NCBI RefSeq assembly: GCF_003473485.1
Contig: NC_053047.1
Location: 32,722,972 to 32,786,971 of the forward strand
Reading direction: 5' to 3'
Length of the DNA stretch: 64,000 bases
DNA from: Medicago truncatula
Lineage: Eukaryota; Streptophyta; Magnoliopsida; Fabales; Fabaceae
The notes beneath the pieces were generated by a model. The model did not search any database, was not told the origin of the DNA, and saw only the letters and a list, made by a program, of their open reading frames with translations. The translations under genes were made by a program, and so were the position numbers. Numbering within the stretch: the stretch's first letter is position 1; each line of letters begins with the position of its first letter. Shown piece after piece: positions 45,452 to 61,649 of this stretch.

Positions 45452-48400
45452 ATGGAGAAAGAGGAGCATAGGATAGCGCAAGTTGAAATAGCAAAGCAAA
45501 GATGCATTTGCGTGATTGATTCAATTCAACAGTTACCATCTTCTTCAAACATCACTCACTCCTGCAAACGAACCCTCCTCAAATTGGCACGTGCCGACCT
45601 CGCTTTTCTCTCTAGAACCTCTTCTTCTTCTTCTTCTTCTTCTTCCCCTCTCAGGTTTCACTCTTTTCTCAAATTCATAATCATTATGCTTTTATTCGTT
45701 ATTACTTTCAATTTATTCATTTTCTCTAATTTTTACGCTTCTCTATGTCTCCGTGTCTGTGTCAATGTTTCATAGTTTACATGTTAGTTTACGAGCAAGG
45801 ATGCTCTCCATTTGTCAAAACAAATATTCTGCAATTTGGTGGAGAGAGATAGACACATAAAAATTAGTCTTATCATTAACTGAGTCGCACCATTATTAAT
45901 TATTTTATACTTTTTTCAGAAAAACAAAAAAAAATTGTGTTTTTATTTCTGCAAATGGAAGAAACAAAGATAATCATAAATGGAGAGGATCTCAACTCGT
46001 TCCTAACATGTCTTCACAAATATTCACGTGGTGTGATTTGAACGGATGCATGTGTAAAATAGTTTTACACTGTCGGTGTAGACAAATTATTTGCGTGGTG
46101 TGATTTAACTGGATACATGTGTAAAATAGTTTTACACTGTCGGTGTAGACAAATTAAATCTAAACTTCTTTTTACCCATGAATCCAACAATGTGTCATCA
46201 TATAGGAAAGTAACAAATTTTTTTGATTTAATTGGATGTATATGTAACAAATTTTTACTCTATTGGTTAGTTTTCAAGCTAAGACAAATTGTGACCAATT
46301 CGTCTTTGTAGTTAGTCTCTCAAATTAGCAAAAATTGTAAATTGTCGATCATTTTAGTTGTGTGTTTCCCTCATGGTATCCCACATTGTCATATAGTGGT
46401 TGTAGCTATGATATAGTATAGCGGAATTTGAACAAATCATTATTGTTCTGCAATACACTATTTAGTACAAAGTATTGTCAAATAGAGGTTATAGTAGGGC
46501 AGCGGAATTTGAACAAACTACTATTTTCCACGACCTGCAGTTGACGACATTGATTTTAGCTAACGAATACGAAGCCAAATTTTATGGCTATAAATAAATT
46601 TCAAAGATCAATTTGATTTTAAGTATTTCAATTTGAAGACTAATTTGAAATATTTTCCTACATAAGGGTATGTCTAGAATCAAGTAACCACCAATTAGCA
46701 AATTTAGGGGTGTTTTTGTCAAATTTGTCTTCAAGGACAGACTTACCATCGTTCTACAATCTCAGAGACTAATTTGGGGATTTAGTATTTCTACTTTGTT
46801 AAATTTGAAGCCCTTGCTAAGAATAATATATCAATTTAGAATATCATGCCATGTTAGTTTGTATAGTGGACTCCTAAAAGCCATTGTACTATAAGGAAGC
46901 ATTTCCAAGTTATTTTTAAGGTGAAAATGAAAAGGTTCAAACATGTTTGTCTTCTTGTGTTTCAGTTATTTTTTCACCTCTTCTTGAATAGATGTATGTA
47001 ACTATTGATGCTTTCTTCATTATGTTGTAATTTACGAGTGCTTCTGTTTATGTGATAATAACAGTGTCAACATTGGGCACCTGGAAGCAGTTGTACATAT
47101 TCTACAACAGCCTTTCATAAGCGGAGTTTCTAGAGTTTGCAAATCAATCCCACTATCGCCTTCAGTTAGTCGTGAAGAGAGACACAGTTCTTCTCTTAAA
47201 GATATCCATGTTGATGTGGTGTGTATCCTCAACGGGAAGCCTGTGTGGATTATAGTATCTGATAGGAATCCAAAGTACATTTCATGGAATGAGTGTCACA
47301 AAAGTAAGGGTTTGAAGCTACGTATTCAACAAGTACTTGCTGCTGCCAAATCGAACTTAACCTTAAGACCGTCCTCAGTTATTATTTTCTTTGCCAATGG
47401 GATCTCAAGCAATGTTTATGACAAGCTTCGGGATGAGTTCGGAGCATCTGAAATCCAGTTGGAGTTTTCGGTTTTCAGTTCAAACATGCTGGAAGAAACA
47501 GAATGTGACTGGATAAATGTTATTGCGAGATCATACAGAGATGCACGTGTTCTTGAAATCAACGTTGCTGGTGACAAGGATGTTTTTCTAAATTCGGGAT
47601 GTAGTGTTGAAGGTTCGAGTGTGAATTCTTCTCAAGTAGAGTTTTCAGTAGAAAAACCTGAAACACGGCTGCATCTTTTGGACGAAAATACCATTAATGG
47701 GGGTTCGTCTCAACTTGAGTGTTCAATAGATAAAGCTGAAACTAGACCGCAGCTCATACAAGAGGGTATTGAAACGAAGTTGGGTGATACCTTTTGTTCT
47801 GTTATTACGAGAATGAAACTTAGCTCCCTGGACGATTCAAATTATGAATCGACTGGGCCTACGAATCTTTTAGATGAAAGTGATCTGGTAAATTTTGATA
47901 CAACAGCTTTGATAGCTTTTGTATCAGGGATTAGTAATGGTGGAACAGAGAAACTTTTGGCCACTCCAGAAATTGAACTGAGACAGCGGTTTAAGGGAAA
48001 CTTTGACTTTGTGATTGGTCAAGTGAGTTATCGATATTTTTGCCACCTGCTTTGTGTTTTTGATCTTTTGCATTCTTGCACCTATATGGTCATGAAACAT
48101 TCCATTCACTGAACAATCATTATTTTGTTCCGTGACACAGTTTTGTTTATCTTAAACATCAAAACTTTCAAAATATGTAGACCCAATGATCCAGTTTTGA
48201 TTTTTGAAATGATTCTTAGTTTAACATATGGACTTCAGGGAAATGCAACATTGCCATTGTGAATTCCAATTTTTTTATCACCATACTCATTGCTCCGTCA
48301 TTCATATTTTGTTACCAAAGTTTATTAAATTGATGAACTTATGATCATGAATTTACTCACATCTCCATATATAGTGACAGGCACAAAAAATACATCATAT

Positions 48401-49584
48401 TCAGTAATTTCCAGTTACTTTATTGATCACTTGTCCTTCCTATGAACCAGTTTACAAACCCTAAGTTATATGGTGTTTAAGTTAACTAAGTAAATTCAAT
48501 ATTTGCATTGCATGCAGTTTTTACACACTATTCTGGTTTTTATCAGCATCAAGTGAATTGACAAAAGCTTTCCTCAATTTTTGTGCTAGATAATGTCTGA
48601 ACTTCAAAATCCAATCCATGTGGAGTTTGGTAAAGTCCTATGTGGGAAGCTTGGCATAATTTGTGAGAGTGTTCTTTCAGAATTTAAGGAGTTGGTACTA
48701 ATGTGTGGAGGGCCCAATGAGAAACTTAGAGCTGACAAGTTAATAAATTGTCTCAGGTGAGTTTAATGCCCTATTCTTTCTCTATTTGAACCACTTAGGT
48801 TTATGTGTAAAAAATAAAAAAACGCAAAGATTTTTTTGACAGTGTTAGTATGAAAACCTGGCACAAAGAATGATGTTTCCTCAAATATTGTAACATCCGC
48901 AAACATATAAAAACAATGTATAATAGGAGAATAGCGGTGATGTCCCTTCTAAACTCAGGAGTCAGGAATACCCAGTAAAGACACATTTTAGATTCCATGT
49001 AGATAATTTATCATGATTAGGAGAGCAGTGTTGTCAATAGCGGTACTACAGCATAGCAGTGTTGTTAAATGGTGGCCAGGGCAGAATGTCGTGATGGATT
49101 TTTTGACAACTGCCATAGTCAATTTGTGAAGGGATTCGCGCTATGGCGGTGCCATAGGCCTCAATGGTGTGTTTATATGGCAGATTTTCAGCCTTCCACC
49201 ATCAGCAAGTAGCATAACGGAATTTGAACAAATTGCTATTGTTTTTTTAACTTAATCTTGTATGTTCACTCTTGACATAGTTTCTGTGTTGATGTTTTTT
49301 TTTCCTTTCCAAAGTTGCCAATGCGTAAAATAATATTTGCAACAGTTTGCACTGACAAGTTGGAGGATCACCACAGGGTTGTTTCCGATACTCCTTCAGA
49401 ACGAATGATGGGCCTCCCAACAACTAGGAAGTTGGCATTAAAAAACAAAGTTGTCTTTGGCACTGGTGACTATTATCGTGCTCCGACTTTGACGGCAAAT
49501 ATGGCGTTTGTCAGAGCAGTTTCACAAACGGGGATGTCCCTCTCTAGTATTGAACATAGACCAAGGGCCTTGACTGGTGATTAG
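45452..49584 (+). CDS. DUF1308 / C7orf25-homologous protein (511 aa)
   Basis: Four exons: 45452-45654, 47065-48022, 48590-48756 and 49377-49584, consistent in phase (1536 bp). Exon 1 begins MEKEEHRIAQVEIAKQRC and has a Ser-rich run. Exon 2 contains VVCILNGKPVWIIVSDRNPK, followed by YISW, the family's most recognisable stretch, then a variable acidic linker. Exons 3-4 give VEFGKVLCGKLGIICE...FKELVLMCGGPNEKLRADKL and the C-terminal block ERMMGLPTTRKLALKNKVVF, followed by GTGD and ending IEHRPRALTGD. This matches the UPF0415/C7orf25 family, found from plants to animals, of unknown biochemical role (a PIN-like nuclease fold has been suggested for relatives; I cannot confirm it here). The exon 4 acceptor is the one at 49376: the upstream AG at 49315 would give a stop in phase. 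Confidence 0.88.
46027..46160 (+). repeat. Two tandem 67-bp units in DUF1308 intron 1
   Basis: CGTGGTGTGATTTRAACNGGA, then ATGTGTAAAATAGTTTTACAC and the TGTCGGTGTAGACAAATTA block, are present at 46027-46093 and 46094-46160 with few differences. The GTAAAATAGTTTTAC core is itself a palindrome. A third, degenerate unit may follow at about 46210-46260. Confidence 0.75.
46380..46560 (+). repeat. Dispersed repeat, copy 1 (GCGGAATTTGAACAAA family)
   Basis: TAGCGGAATTTGAACAAATC, then CATTATTGTTCTGCAATA, TTTAGTACAAAGTATTGTC, and a second GCGGAATTTGAACAAACTACTATTTTCC. The same order is seen at 57485-57650 and, reversed, at 58200-58370. Confidence 0.65.
49028..49250 (+). repeat. Dispersed repeat, related partial copy
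   Basis: AGCAGTGTTGTTAAATGGTGG, CGCTATGGCGGTGCCATAGG, TTATATGGCAGATTTTCAGCC and a final ACGGAATTTGAACAAATTGC. Parts also occur at 39178-39300 and 40460-40500. It sits in DUF1308 intron 3. Confidence 0.5.
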
Positions 49585-50720
49585 TTACATTACATGCATT
49601 CATGACAACTACTGTTAAAGCATTCACACACAAGAAACTAAGGTAATAAAATCTAATTTCAATTTTATGGGTTTGTCATTGCCATTTATCAAACTTCAAT
49701 TGTATAAGTATAAGATTGGCAACTGTTGAGTGTGTGTTTAGTTTAGTAGAGGTAAAGTAATTATTTGTTGGGAGGTGAAAGTTTTTTCTGGTTGAATAAC
49801 TGCATGTTTATGATTATGTACCAAGCACTGTTTTGTTCCGATGACTTTGGTAGAATTGAGGCAACAGCCACTGAAAAGGCTCGATGTTTGTTTACTTCAC
49901 ATAAACCTTCCCCCTCCCTCATAGTAAATACCAATATTCTTGTTAGGTTATTTTACTCTAATCTTCACATCAAACTCTGCATACATTGCTCTGTCAAAAT
50001 TAAGCATCTCACTCGGATCATTATTTTGGCTTGAAGACTAGGTAAAGAATAGGAGCACAAGCAAACTTGGTGACCAACATGTGCACTTACAAAGGAAACC
50101 TCTTTCTCGTGATTTTGAGCATAAGACATGGCAATGAATGATGCTACCACCTGCAACTTTTTTTTTTTTTTTTAAACGGCAGAATATATTCTTTGTCGAG
50201 AGGGTGAAAGAAATACCAACAACTCGCACCTGCAACTGATGACGCTTTTCTGATCTTGAGGAGCCACATTGAAGTTGTTGGTGGGGACAGTGCTTCAACA
50301 ACCACACAAGGTGGACCCTTCCCAAGTTTTGTCTGCCATAAAGAGTGCTTTCACTCTCATCTTTTGTTGTGATTATTAGTTATTACTCCCTCTTTAGTTC
50401 AAGTGAAGAATGGTGGGAGTACTGCAATGTTGGTGCTCTATGTACAGATTTCTTATTTGACAAAAATGTGAACAAAATTTTGGGAGGTGGGTTGAGTGAG
50501 TGGCCTTGTATATATATTTTGTTGTGTTTGCCTTAACTATATGGGTAACCTATACATTTGAATATAGTTTTGTTACTTGTTTGCTGCATCTCTTCTATAT
50601 ATGAAACCTAATTGATTTTCAAGTCCAATGAGACTGAATTGAGGCGATTCAAACTAAATATCAACTGTATTAATCAAAGGAAGATGTTAACTACTGATCG
50701 TTATGTTATGTTACTTGTCA
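49585..50720. other. 3' flank of DUF1308 gene, no further gene
   Basis: No credible coding region. A T tract at 50158-50174 is the only marked pattern. Confidence 0.4.
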
Positions 50721-50721
50721 G

Positions 50722-50814
50722 GCATGCAAATAGCAGCCTTCATAATTGTGACTATTCCAATTACTATTTTGAATGGGAATCTAGACACAATTATGAAGGC
50801 TGCTATTTGCATGC
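50722..50814 (+). ncRNA. Perfect 29-bp-stem hairpin, candidate small-RNA precursor
   Basis: The arm 50722-50750 (starting GCATGCAAATAGCAGCC) is the exact reverse complement of 50786-50814, with a 35-nt loop between. Weak pairing (TATTCC with GGGAAT) extends the stem into the loop. The size and geometry fit a young plant MIRNA or an inverted-repeat small-RNA locus. No flanking target duplication is seen that would make it a MITE, though a 93-bp palindrome of that kind cannot be excluded. I do not recognise a known mature miRNA. Strand is arbitrary. Confidence 0.5.
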
Positions 50815-51072
50815 AAACAAAAAAAAATTATACAGCAGCTGTTAAAAGAAGTATGAGGGGGAAGCGGGAGGGAAGGGGATGGGGATTGGGGAGGGGTTCC
50901 ATAATCCAATTCGCAAACACACTCTTAATTTCCGAGACAAATATTTTGGAAAAATAACAAGGGGAATGGAGCACCAAAAAATAGTGGGGGTGCAAATAGC
51001 AATCCCAAAGTTTAAAGCTAATTAGCTACTTCAAGAATTCTCCCCTTTCATGAAAGAAACAAGCCAAAGGAA

Positions 51073-55221
<4,149 letters not shown>

Positions 55222-56489
55222 GATGGCTGTTTTTGTCTAAGAAGAAAAAAAGAAGTAAAATGCAGTTAAAGTCAAGAGGAACTTAAATTGTTGTTGTTGT
55301 TGGTAGGTAGTGGTGGTGGTGGTAGGTTCCTCCATCTAGCAGTGGTAGGTGGAGAGAAAAAAATGGTCTAAAATATATCAAATCTCAATTAATTCATATT
55401 ATTGTTATAATATCATTTCATTAATTTAGATTATATTCTTACAAGTTTATTTTACTTTTATGACTTAAAATTTAATGAAGTACTATATTTCATTATTTTG
55501 GAGAAACCATTTTTTTTTTATTAAAATCAAAAATTTAAATAAGATGATCATCTCCAAAGGTTTGATCTAGTGGTAAAAAGACAGATATTGAATCTAAAAG
55601 TTTCGAATTTGAAAGAAAGTAAATCAAAATATTTTGTAAATGTAAATTGGAGCATTATCTATCACCCTAATTTTTTGTAAATAAAAAAAAAGTTAAAAAT
55701 TACATGAAACAGTTTTACTCCTTGCTGATAATGTTAGGTTTGATAATACACTTTCAACCTTTGAACGTACACCTCTTGTAACATGATTTTTTTCCAGCAA
55801 TTTTGCCAATGTTTTGAAAAATTGATCCATTTAGGTCTGATTGTTTCAAAAGTATTGAGTACGCAAGGATTAAGAAGAAGAAAATAGATATTAACCAAAT
55901 TCAATCTTTGGTTGAAATGATTATTGATTAGGTTTTACTTATTTTTAGTCAACTCTCTATCAATCAAAAAGTCTTTCAATTTAGAAAGAACAAAAATGAG
56001 AGAAAAGCCTTGCATTCAAAAACATTTCTTTTTCCATTTTTTGTTCTAACTTTTAATTATAAAACTTTTTCTCAAGTCAATCAGTACAGAAAGTATGACT
56101 GAAAATGGAGATAGAAAGAACGGAGTAAAAAGGATGGAAAGAAAAATTAAAAGTGAATTAACAAAAAAGAATTGAATGTCCAAAATTGTTATAAAACAGG
56201 TAAGTTATGTCTTACTTGAATTAAAAATAATAATTTCATATAAAATAAAAAATTGAAAAAATAATAATAAATAAAAGAATACCAACAAAGAAAAGAATAA
56301 ATTACAACATCACTTCTATAACTTAGAATCTTTATTAACTATTTGACTAAACCTATGCGTGACTCATCCTATTCAAATTTCAAATGTCACAACATCACAA
56401 ACTTTTGTAGGTTTATATTAAAAAATGAAGAAACTTGTAAGAAAGAATAATGATGCTATGCTACCAGCATTACACAAAACTAATCTTGA
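55222..56489. other. Intergenic between two minus-strand genes
   Basis: Contains a GTT/GGT-rich stretch just upstream of the ADH start (55289-55330). The rest is AT-rich with no recognisable gene. Confidence 0.45.
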
Positions 56490-59400
56490 TCATTTCTTAA
56501 CTAGAACATAAAGAACAACACGATTGCTGTGATAATCAGGATGCCATAGCGTTTGATCCACACGGCCAATTGTGAAATCGTTCATTGCAGCTTCTAAGAA
56601 GTACTCAAGAATTGCATCTGAAATCAGAAAACATTATTTTTCATATCTCTGGTTAAGATTGTGGTCCAAAAATGAAAGAAAAAACGGTATTATCAATTGC
56701 AGATAGCAGGAAATAACAGTCTCTTCAAATTTAGCTATGCAGCAGTGTTTATAGCGCACTATTTAACAACATATTGTACTTAATAATATCAGAAACAATA
56801 GTACTTTCATCAAACCCTATTGCACTATAGCAGAAAAAAGAATGCAATCCTTACCATTTCTGAGTTCCCCAGCCAAAAAAATTGTTGTGTTAGGCCCAGA
56901 TAGCTGGCCAAGTGTCTCTAGCAGATCTACGACAGCGCCCTCACTGTATACCACGTCAGATCCTAGTACTGAAAAAAGAACAAACTCAGTGAGTTCATGT
57001 ACACCTCTTTAAAAACAGGAAACAAATTGTAAACAAGGTGCAGCTTTGTAATTAAATGAGAAAACAGAAAATGGAAGTACAAATCATGTTTTCAAAGTAT
57101 CTGGTTGTGATCTTTCTCATTCAATTCTCAATAGACCAAAACACCAAATTGGACATTTTTTATGCATAACATTAGCAAGAGCTATATAATTCAAGGTCTG
57201 TAACTCGTACCACTGGCATATGCAAAGTTCTACTTCTATAATGATACGAAATGAATATTTGTTTTGAGGATCATAAAGGTATAAGTTGCAATAACATTAT
57301 GTAATCATACTAATCTTGGAAAGTGATTCTATTAGAAATTATTGTACAGATAGAATATATTTGTTTAAAAATGAAAGATAGTAGAGTATGGTATGCGGCC
57401 TGAAGTTCAGATATTGAACAACATATGCAAATAAGATGAAGGGTAAAAGATACAATTAACCATAAATTAACGAGGATTAAGATCATTATAGTCAAATTGT
57501 GGCTATAGCGTAGCGGAATTTGAACAAATCATTGTTGTTCCGCAATAAGCTATGTAGTACACAGTCTTGTTAAATAGCTGCTATAGCATTGTAGTGTAGT
57601 TGAATTTGAACAAACTGTTATTTTCCGCAATCCCCGATCAACAACACTAATTAAGATGCTGATAATGACAGCAATACAAATGACTACAACATGTCACAGA
57701 GTTCATTACTTGTTAGAAAGGGTTAAGGAAGGGTCATTACTGTAATCAGGTGTCGGGTCAATGAGTTCTTGATCAGGATCATCTCCCCATGTAAGTTCAG
57801 TTGCTGTTATAGAACCGCGCAGAGAAATATGCTTCATATTGGTTTCAATGTTTTTTCTGAGAAGCCTCATCCTATCAGGCAGATCAGTAAGAATGACTTC
57901 TCCACCCAAAAGAGCTGCAATGCAACTAAGGAATAAAAAAAGAAAAAAAGAATAGAGCATTATAGACTGAGTGAGAACAAGCTAATAAAAAAATTCTTCA
58001 CCAGTTCTAGACAACAACCTAACAGCAGTTAAAGTCGACGAAGTATTTTATTTTTTTTATATTAGAAAACCCTTTTCTCATTAATTAGGTGGAGTTAGCT
58101 AAATTGATCAAATGACACCGTAATATTCTGTCATGAATTCTATCCAATGATAACTAAACCTTTTGTCATGGTTTGACCTATATTATTCCCAATGTTGTCA
58201 ATCACGAAAAATAGCGGCTTGTTAACTTCTGATATGCTACAGTGCTATAACGCTGCTATAGCTTCTATTTGGCATCATTCTGTACTAAATAGCAGATTGA
58301 GGAACAGTTGCAATTTGTTCAAATTCAGCTATGCTATAGCGCTGCTAGAACCGCTTTTTTGAAAACACTGATTATACTATTCCTATGTCTCCTTCTACCT
58401 TCAACCATTTGATTATTCTCCATGTGATCTATACTCCTTAATAGTGTTTCTTCAAATCTCCACTACACATGCTCCAAATCATCTAAGATTATCTCATTCC
58501 TAATCCTATCTTGTTTAGTATGAGAGCTAGTAAAACTCTCTCTAATGATTTTATTTCCAATCCTTATCTTGTCTTGTGAAAAAGCTAAAAGCAAATAAAG
58601 AAAAACTACTGAAAAGTTTTAGCCTTTAGTACAACAAAAAACTGATCAACAATAACAATGAGATTGTGATTGTAATTACCCAACCAATCCGCAACCAGAT
58701 CCCAATTCAACAATCTTCTTGCCTTGTAGAACAAGCATTCCTGAGTCAACAGAATGCTCTAGAAACTTCCCCAGCACAATTCCACTGTCCCACATCACTG
58801 ATCCAGTTACTCCAGGCTTGCCCTTGAATCAAAAGTCCAAAAGGCCATAACTGTCAATTGTGATTCAACAATGGTATGAATGTATTATGGCAATTTAACC
58901 ATTAATAATCAGTATTTCAGGAAGACACAGGCTGAAAGCAGAAGCTGCTTAAGCATTACTGCGTATTTATTTACATGATCAGAACTATTAAATCACAACC
59001 ATACATACACAAACATACAAACTCTAATCCTCAATCATCACCATCACACAGACACAACCACACACAGTCACATACCGTAAGGTCTTGTTTGGATAAACAG
59101 CTTAATAAAGCGCAGCTAATAAGCTATTTCTATAACAAAAGATAAAATCAAATCAAATTGTTTTCATATAAGTTATAAGCTACTTTAATAAACTATCCTT
59201 GAGAGCTTATGAAAATAAACTAAAAATAGCTTATGAACGAGTTAGGATCCTCTCCATTTATTCCATTTGGAAAGATAAAGACACAAAGAAGTTTGAAATA
59301 AAATATAAAATAATAGTGGGGCTATCTATTTTTATGTCTATCTCTCTCTAAATGGTTGAGGATCCTTACTCTGTCATAAGTTGTTTCTATAAGCTCTCTC

Positions 59401-59940
59401 AAACAATTTCACAAGTAATGAAAGTACATAAGCTCAAATAAGCTAATCCAAAATTACATTAAATCCTCAATCATCATTACAAACACAATCAGTAGCAGAA
59501 CTGAAACACCAAATCAATGACCATTGCAAGCTTCAAACTTTAAGCAACAACAATCAATAGTATAGTATTTCATGAAATGAGTCATCATGTCTATGCTAAA
59601 AAACCAAATAGGTCATCAAATTAAAACTCATACCATAATCAAAATCAAATATTTAACTAAATAACCTTAATTTCAAGAAGAAGAAAGTAAGAGAGAGGGA
59701 TACCAAGGAAGAAGGGGATTGAAGAATGGAGAGAGAGTGACCACAAGAGTCAAGGCGGAGTTGCAAGGAAGATTGAGCAACAAAAGCGTTGGGTTTGGAA
59801 AGAGTAGGCTGCTGAATACCCCAAAGAAGCATGGTCTCTTCCGCAGCTGATTCCTCCCCAGGAACCACCAACATCACTGAACCACCGTATGAACCTAACT
59901 TCACCATTGCCGCTGTTGCATTCTCTTCTTCTTCCTCCAT
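56490..59940 (-). CDS. METTL21-type protein methyltransferase (268 aa)
   Basis: Five exons read leftwards: 59940-59704, 58822-58680, 57925-57741, 56968-56855 and 56617-56490, with consistent phases (807 bp). It begins MEEEEENATAAMVKLGSYGG. The seven-beta-strand fold is marked by GVTGSVMWDSGIVLGKFLE, motif I VELGSGCGLVGCIAALLG, post-I VILTDLPDRMRLLRKNI, and GSDVVYSEG, the DxxY signature of the METTL21 / Methyltransf_16 protein-lysine methyltransferases. The end LWHPDYHSNRVVLYVLVKK forms the last strands. It should transfer methyl groups from S-adenosylmethionine to a protein lysine in cytosol or nucleus; the substrate is unknown. Introns 3 and 2 hold dispersed repeats at 57485-57650 and 58200-58370. 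Confidence 0.9.
57485..57650 (+). repeat. Dispersed repeat, copy 2
   Basis: Same block order as 46380-46560, including GCGGAATTTGAACAAATCATTGTTGTTCC-type and AACAAACTGTTATTTTCCGC ends. Confidence 0.6.
58200..58370 (-). repeat. Dispersed repeat, copy 3 (reversed)
   Basis: TTTGTTCAAATTCAGCTATGC and GTACTAAATAGCAG are the reverse complement of blocks in copies 1 and 2. TATAGCGCTGCTAGAACCGC marks its right end. Confidence 0.6.
59091..59452. mobile_element. MITE of the GTTTGGATAA family, with a second MITE inside
   Basis: The left end GGTCTTGTTTGGATAAAC and the right end TAAGCTAATCCAAA are complementary at GGATNA. Internal blocks CTATTTCTATAACAAAAG and AAGTTGTTTCTATAAGC are typical of a widespread legume element. 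It is split by the element at 59245-59365. Confidence 0.6.
59245..59365. mobile_element. Small PIF/Harbinger-like MITE nested in the preceding one
   Basis: A 121-bp element with ends GGATCCTCTCCATTTA and TAAATGGTTGAGGATCC (imperfect complements), flanked on both sides by TTA (59242-59244 and 59366-59368), the PIF/Harbinger target duplication. Confidence 0.65.
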
Positions 59941-60977
59941 TCTCTCAGAGCTCGCAGTTTCTGCTTCACTTCGCCCCTTTTCTTTTCTATCAACTCCAGA
60001 TTATGACTGTTCACACCTCCCCTTTTACTTACAAAGTTTTTTTTTTTAATTACCCCCATACTTATTCTCTTGCATAAAAGAGAAACAATATTCGTGTCAA
60101 AGAAACAAAAAATAGAGACAGTATTATATATTTTTTTTCAATATTTAATAAATATTCATATAAAAATAACATGAACCAAAAAAAAAAATTAATATTGAAT
60201 TTTATAAAAATATGGTTAAAGTGCAATAACACTTATCTAATATTAATAAAATGATTGAAATTAATGTGTAAACACAATAGCACACCAATGTGCATCGGAA
60301 ACAAAATTCCTCAAACTTGTAAGAACCCACGAAGAGCAACAACCAATAAATATGGCAACAATAGAACAAATAATCAATGACATAAGTGAACATCGACATT
60401 TTAACATGAAAAATTTCTCAATGTAAAGGTAAAAACCACATGTCCTTCGTACCAATAAAATAGCTCTAATATAATCAAATATGTGTACAAAAGAGTCTTA
60501 AATGTAATGCATAAACAATGTCAACAACTAGCCAAATTTACACGCTTGCAAACGAGAACATGAAAGATGAAAAATACCCAAAAATATCGCTTTATGGCAG
60601 ACAGATTTCTCTCTGCTCAGACCACGTTTCGTCGATCCGAACAATCAAAAGTAAGAACCAGGTGTTGACTAAAACAAGTTTAAGAAAAACAGGATTGACT
60701 TTCGGTGTCCTTTTCTCCCTTTAGTGACTTTTATTCGCATCAATAAACACTCTTTTCTAAACCTTAGCTCTTCATTTATTTAAATAAGTGAGACATAAGA
60801 GGCTAATTTTTAAAAAAAAATTCTCAACATAGGAAAATAGCCTAATGGCCAACATAAAATAGTTTAATTTATGATTTTTTTTAAATGACAAATGTTAGTA
60901 TTTTAGTTGTTATGTTCATATTTTCTTCCTTGTCTAGATCCAAACATTAGACAAGTAATTATTTAGCTGTTAAAGTT
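59941..60977. other. Intergenic, no gene seen
   Basis: Promoter side of the methyltransferase gene, then AT-rich spacer. No coding region recognised. Confidence 0.4.
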
Positions 60978-61145
60978 AGAAGAATGCTAACAACACACAT
61001 TCTCTTTTGATTCGTTAAAATTCATATGGATCCCACCAAATCATGTGGATTCCATATAAATTTGATGGATCTCATGTAAATTTTAATCAATCAAAGATAG
61101 TGTGTTAAAAAATGTGTGTTATAATATGCATGATTAGCATTTCTC
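60978..61145. mobile_element. Possible hAT-type MITE
   Basis: The left end AGAAGAATGCTAAC and the right end GATTAGCATTTCTC are near complements. Inner ACACACATTCTCTTTTGATT and AATCAATCAAAGATAGTGTGT are also complementary. The flanks TTAAAGTT (60970-60977) and TTAAAATT (61146-61153) fit an 8-bp duplication with one change. Confidence 0.55.
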
Positions 61146-61305
61146 TTAAAATTATCCATCTCATGTCTAATTTATAAATAATATGTTTTCACATCAACTG
61201 ATGAGATATGACATATTATATGTTTTTAATATATTAAATTATTATGTGGTAACACATCTCTGAATAGATGTGTAAAACTTTTGTGCACATAAATTAAACT
61301 TAAAA

Positions 61306-61441
61306 AATCTCTGCGAGCTTAGTTTAGTTGATAAGGATATTGCATTTTATATGTAGGGGTTGGGTTTGAACTCCGAACACTTCACTTCTTTACAATTAAA
61401 TTGTGTGAGCTCTAGCCACCAGACTAATTGACCAAAAAAAA
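61306..61441 (+). mobile_element. tRNA-like SINE
   Basis: GAGCTTAGTTTAGTTGATAAGG (A box region), GGGGTTGGGTTTGAACTCCG (decayed B box), TGTGTGAGCTCTAGCCACC and an A tail. The flanks AAATTAAACTTAAAA (61291-61305) and AAATTAAACTCAAAA (61442-61456) are a 15-bp target duplication with one difference. Confidence 0.82.
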
Positions 61442-61508
61442 AAATTAAACTCAAAATGAAATAGATTAATTTAACCTATATCTACGACAATAAATAAATA
61501 AAATTAAA

Positions 61509-61649
61509 TTATCATTAGTTTAACTCAGTTGGTAGGATATTACATATTACATGTAGCGATCGGGGTTTGAACCGTGGACATCCCACTTCTCCGGTTTAAT
61601 TGTGTGAGTTCCGGCCATCGGATTACTTGATTAAAAAAATAAAAATAAA
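61509..61649 (+). mobile_element. tRNA-like SINE
   Basis: TTAACTCAGTTGGTAGG (A box), CGGGGTTTGAACCGTGG (B box), TGTGTGAGTTCCGGCCATCGG and an A-rich tail. The flanks AATAAATAAAATTAAA (61493-61508) and AATAAATAGAATTAAA (61650-61665) are a 16-bp duplication with one difference. Confidence 0.82.

Noticed and set aside
50612-50957. Short frames across the 50.7-kb hairpin
   Set aside because: They read through a palindrome and a G-rich tract, and the protein looks like nothing known; the inverted repeat itself is the better explanation.
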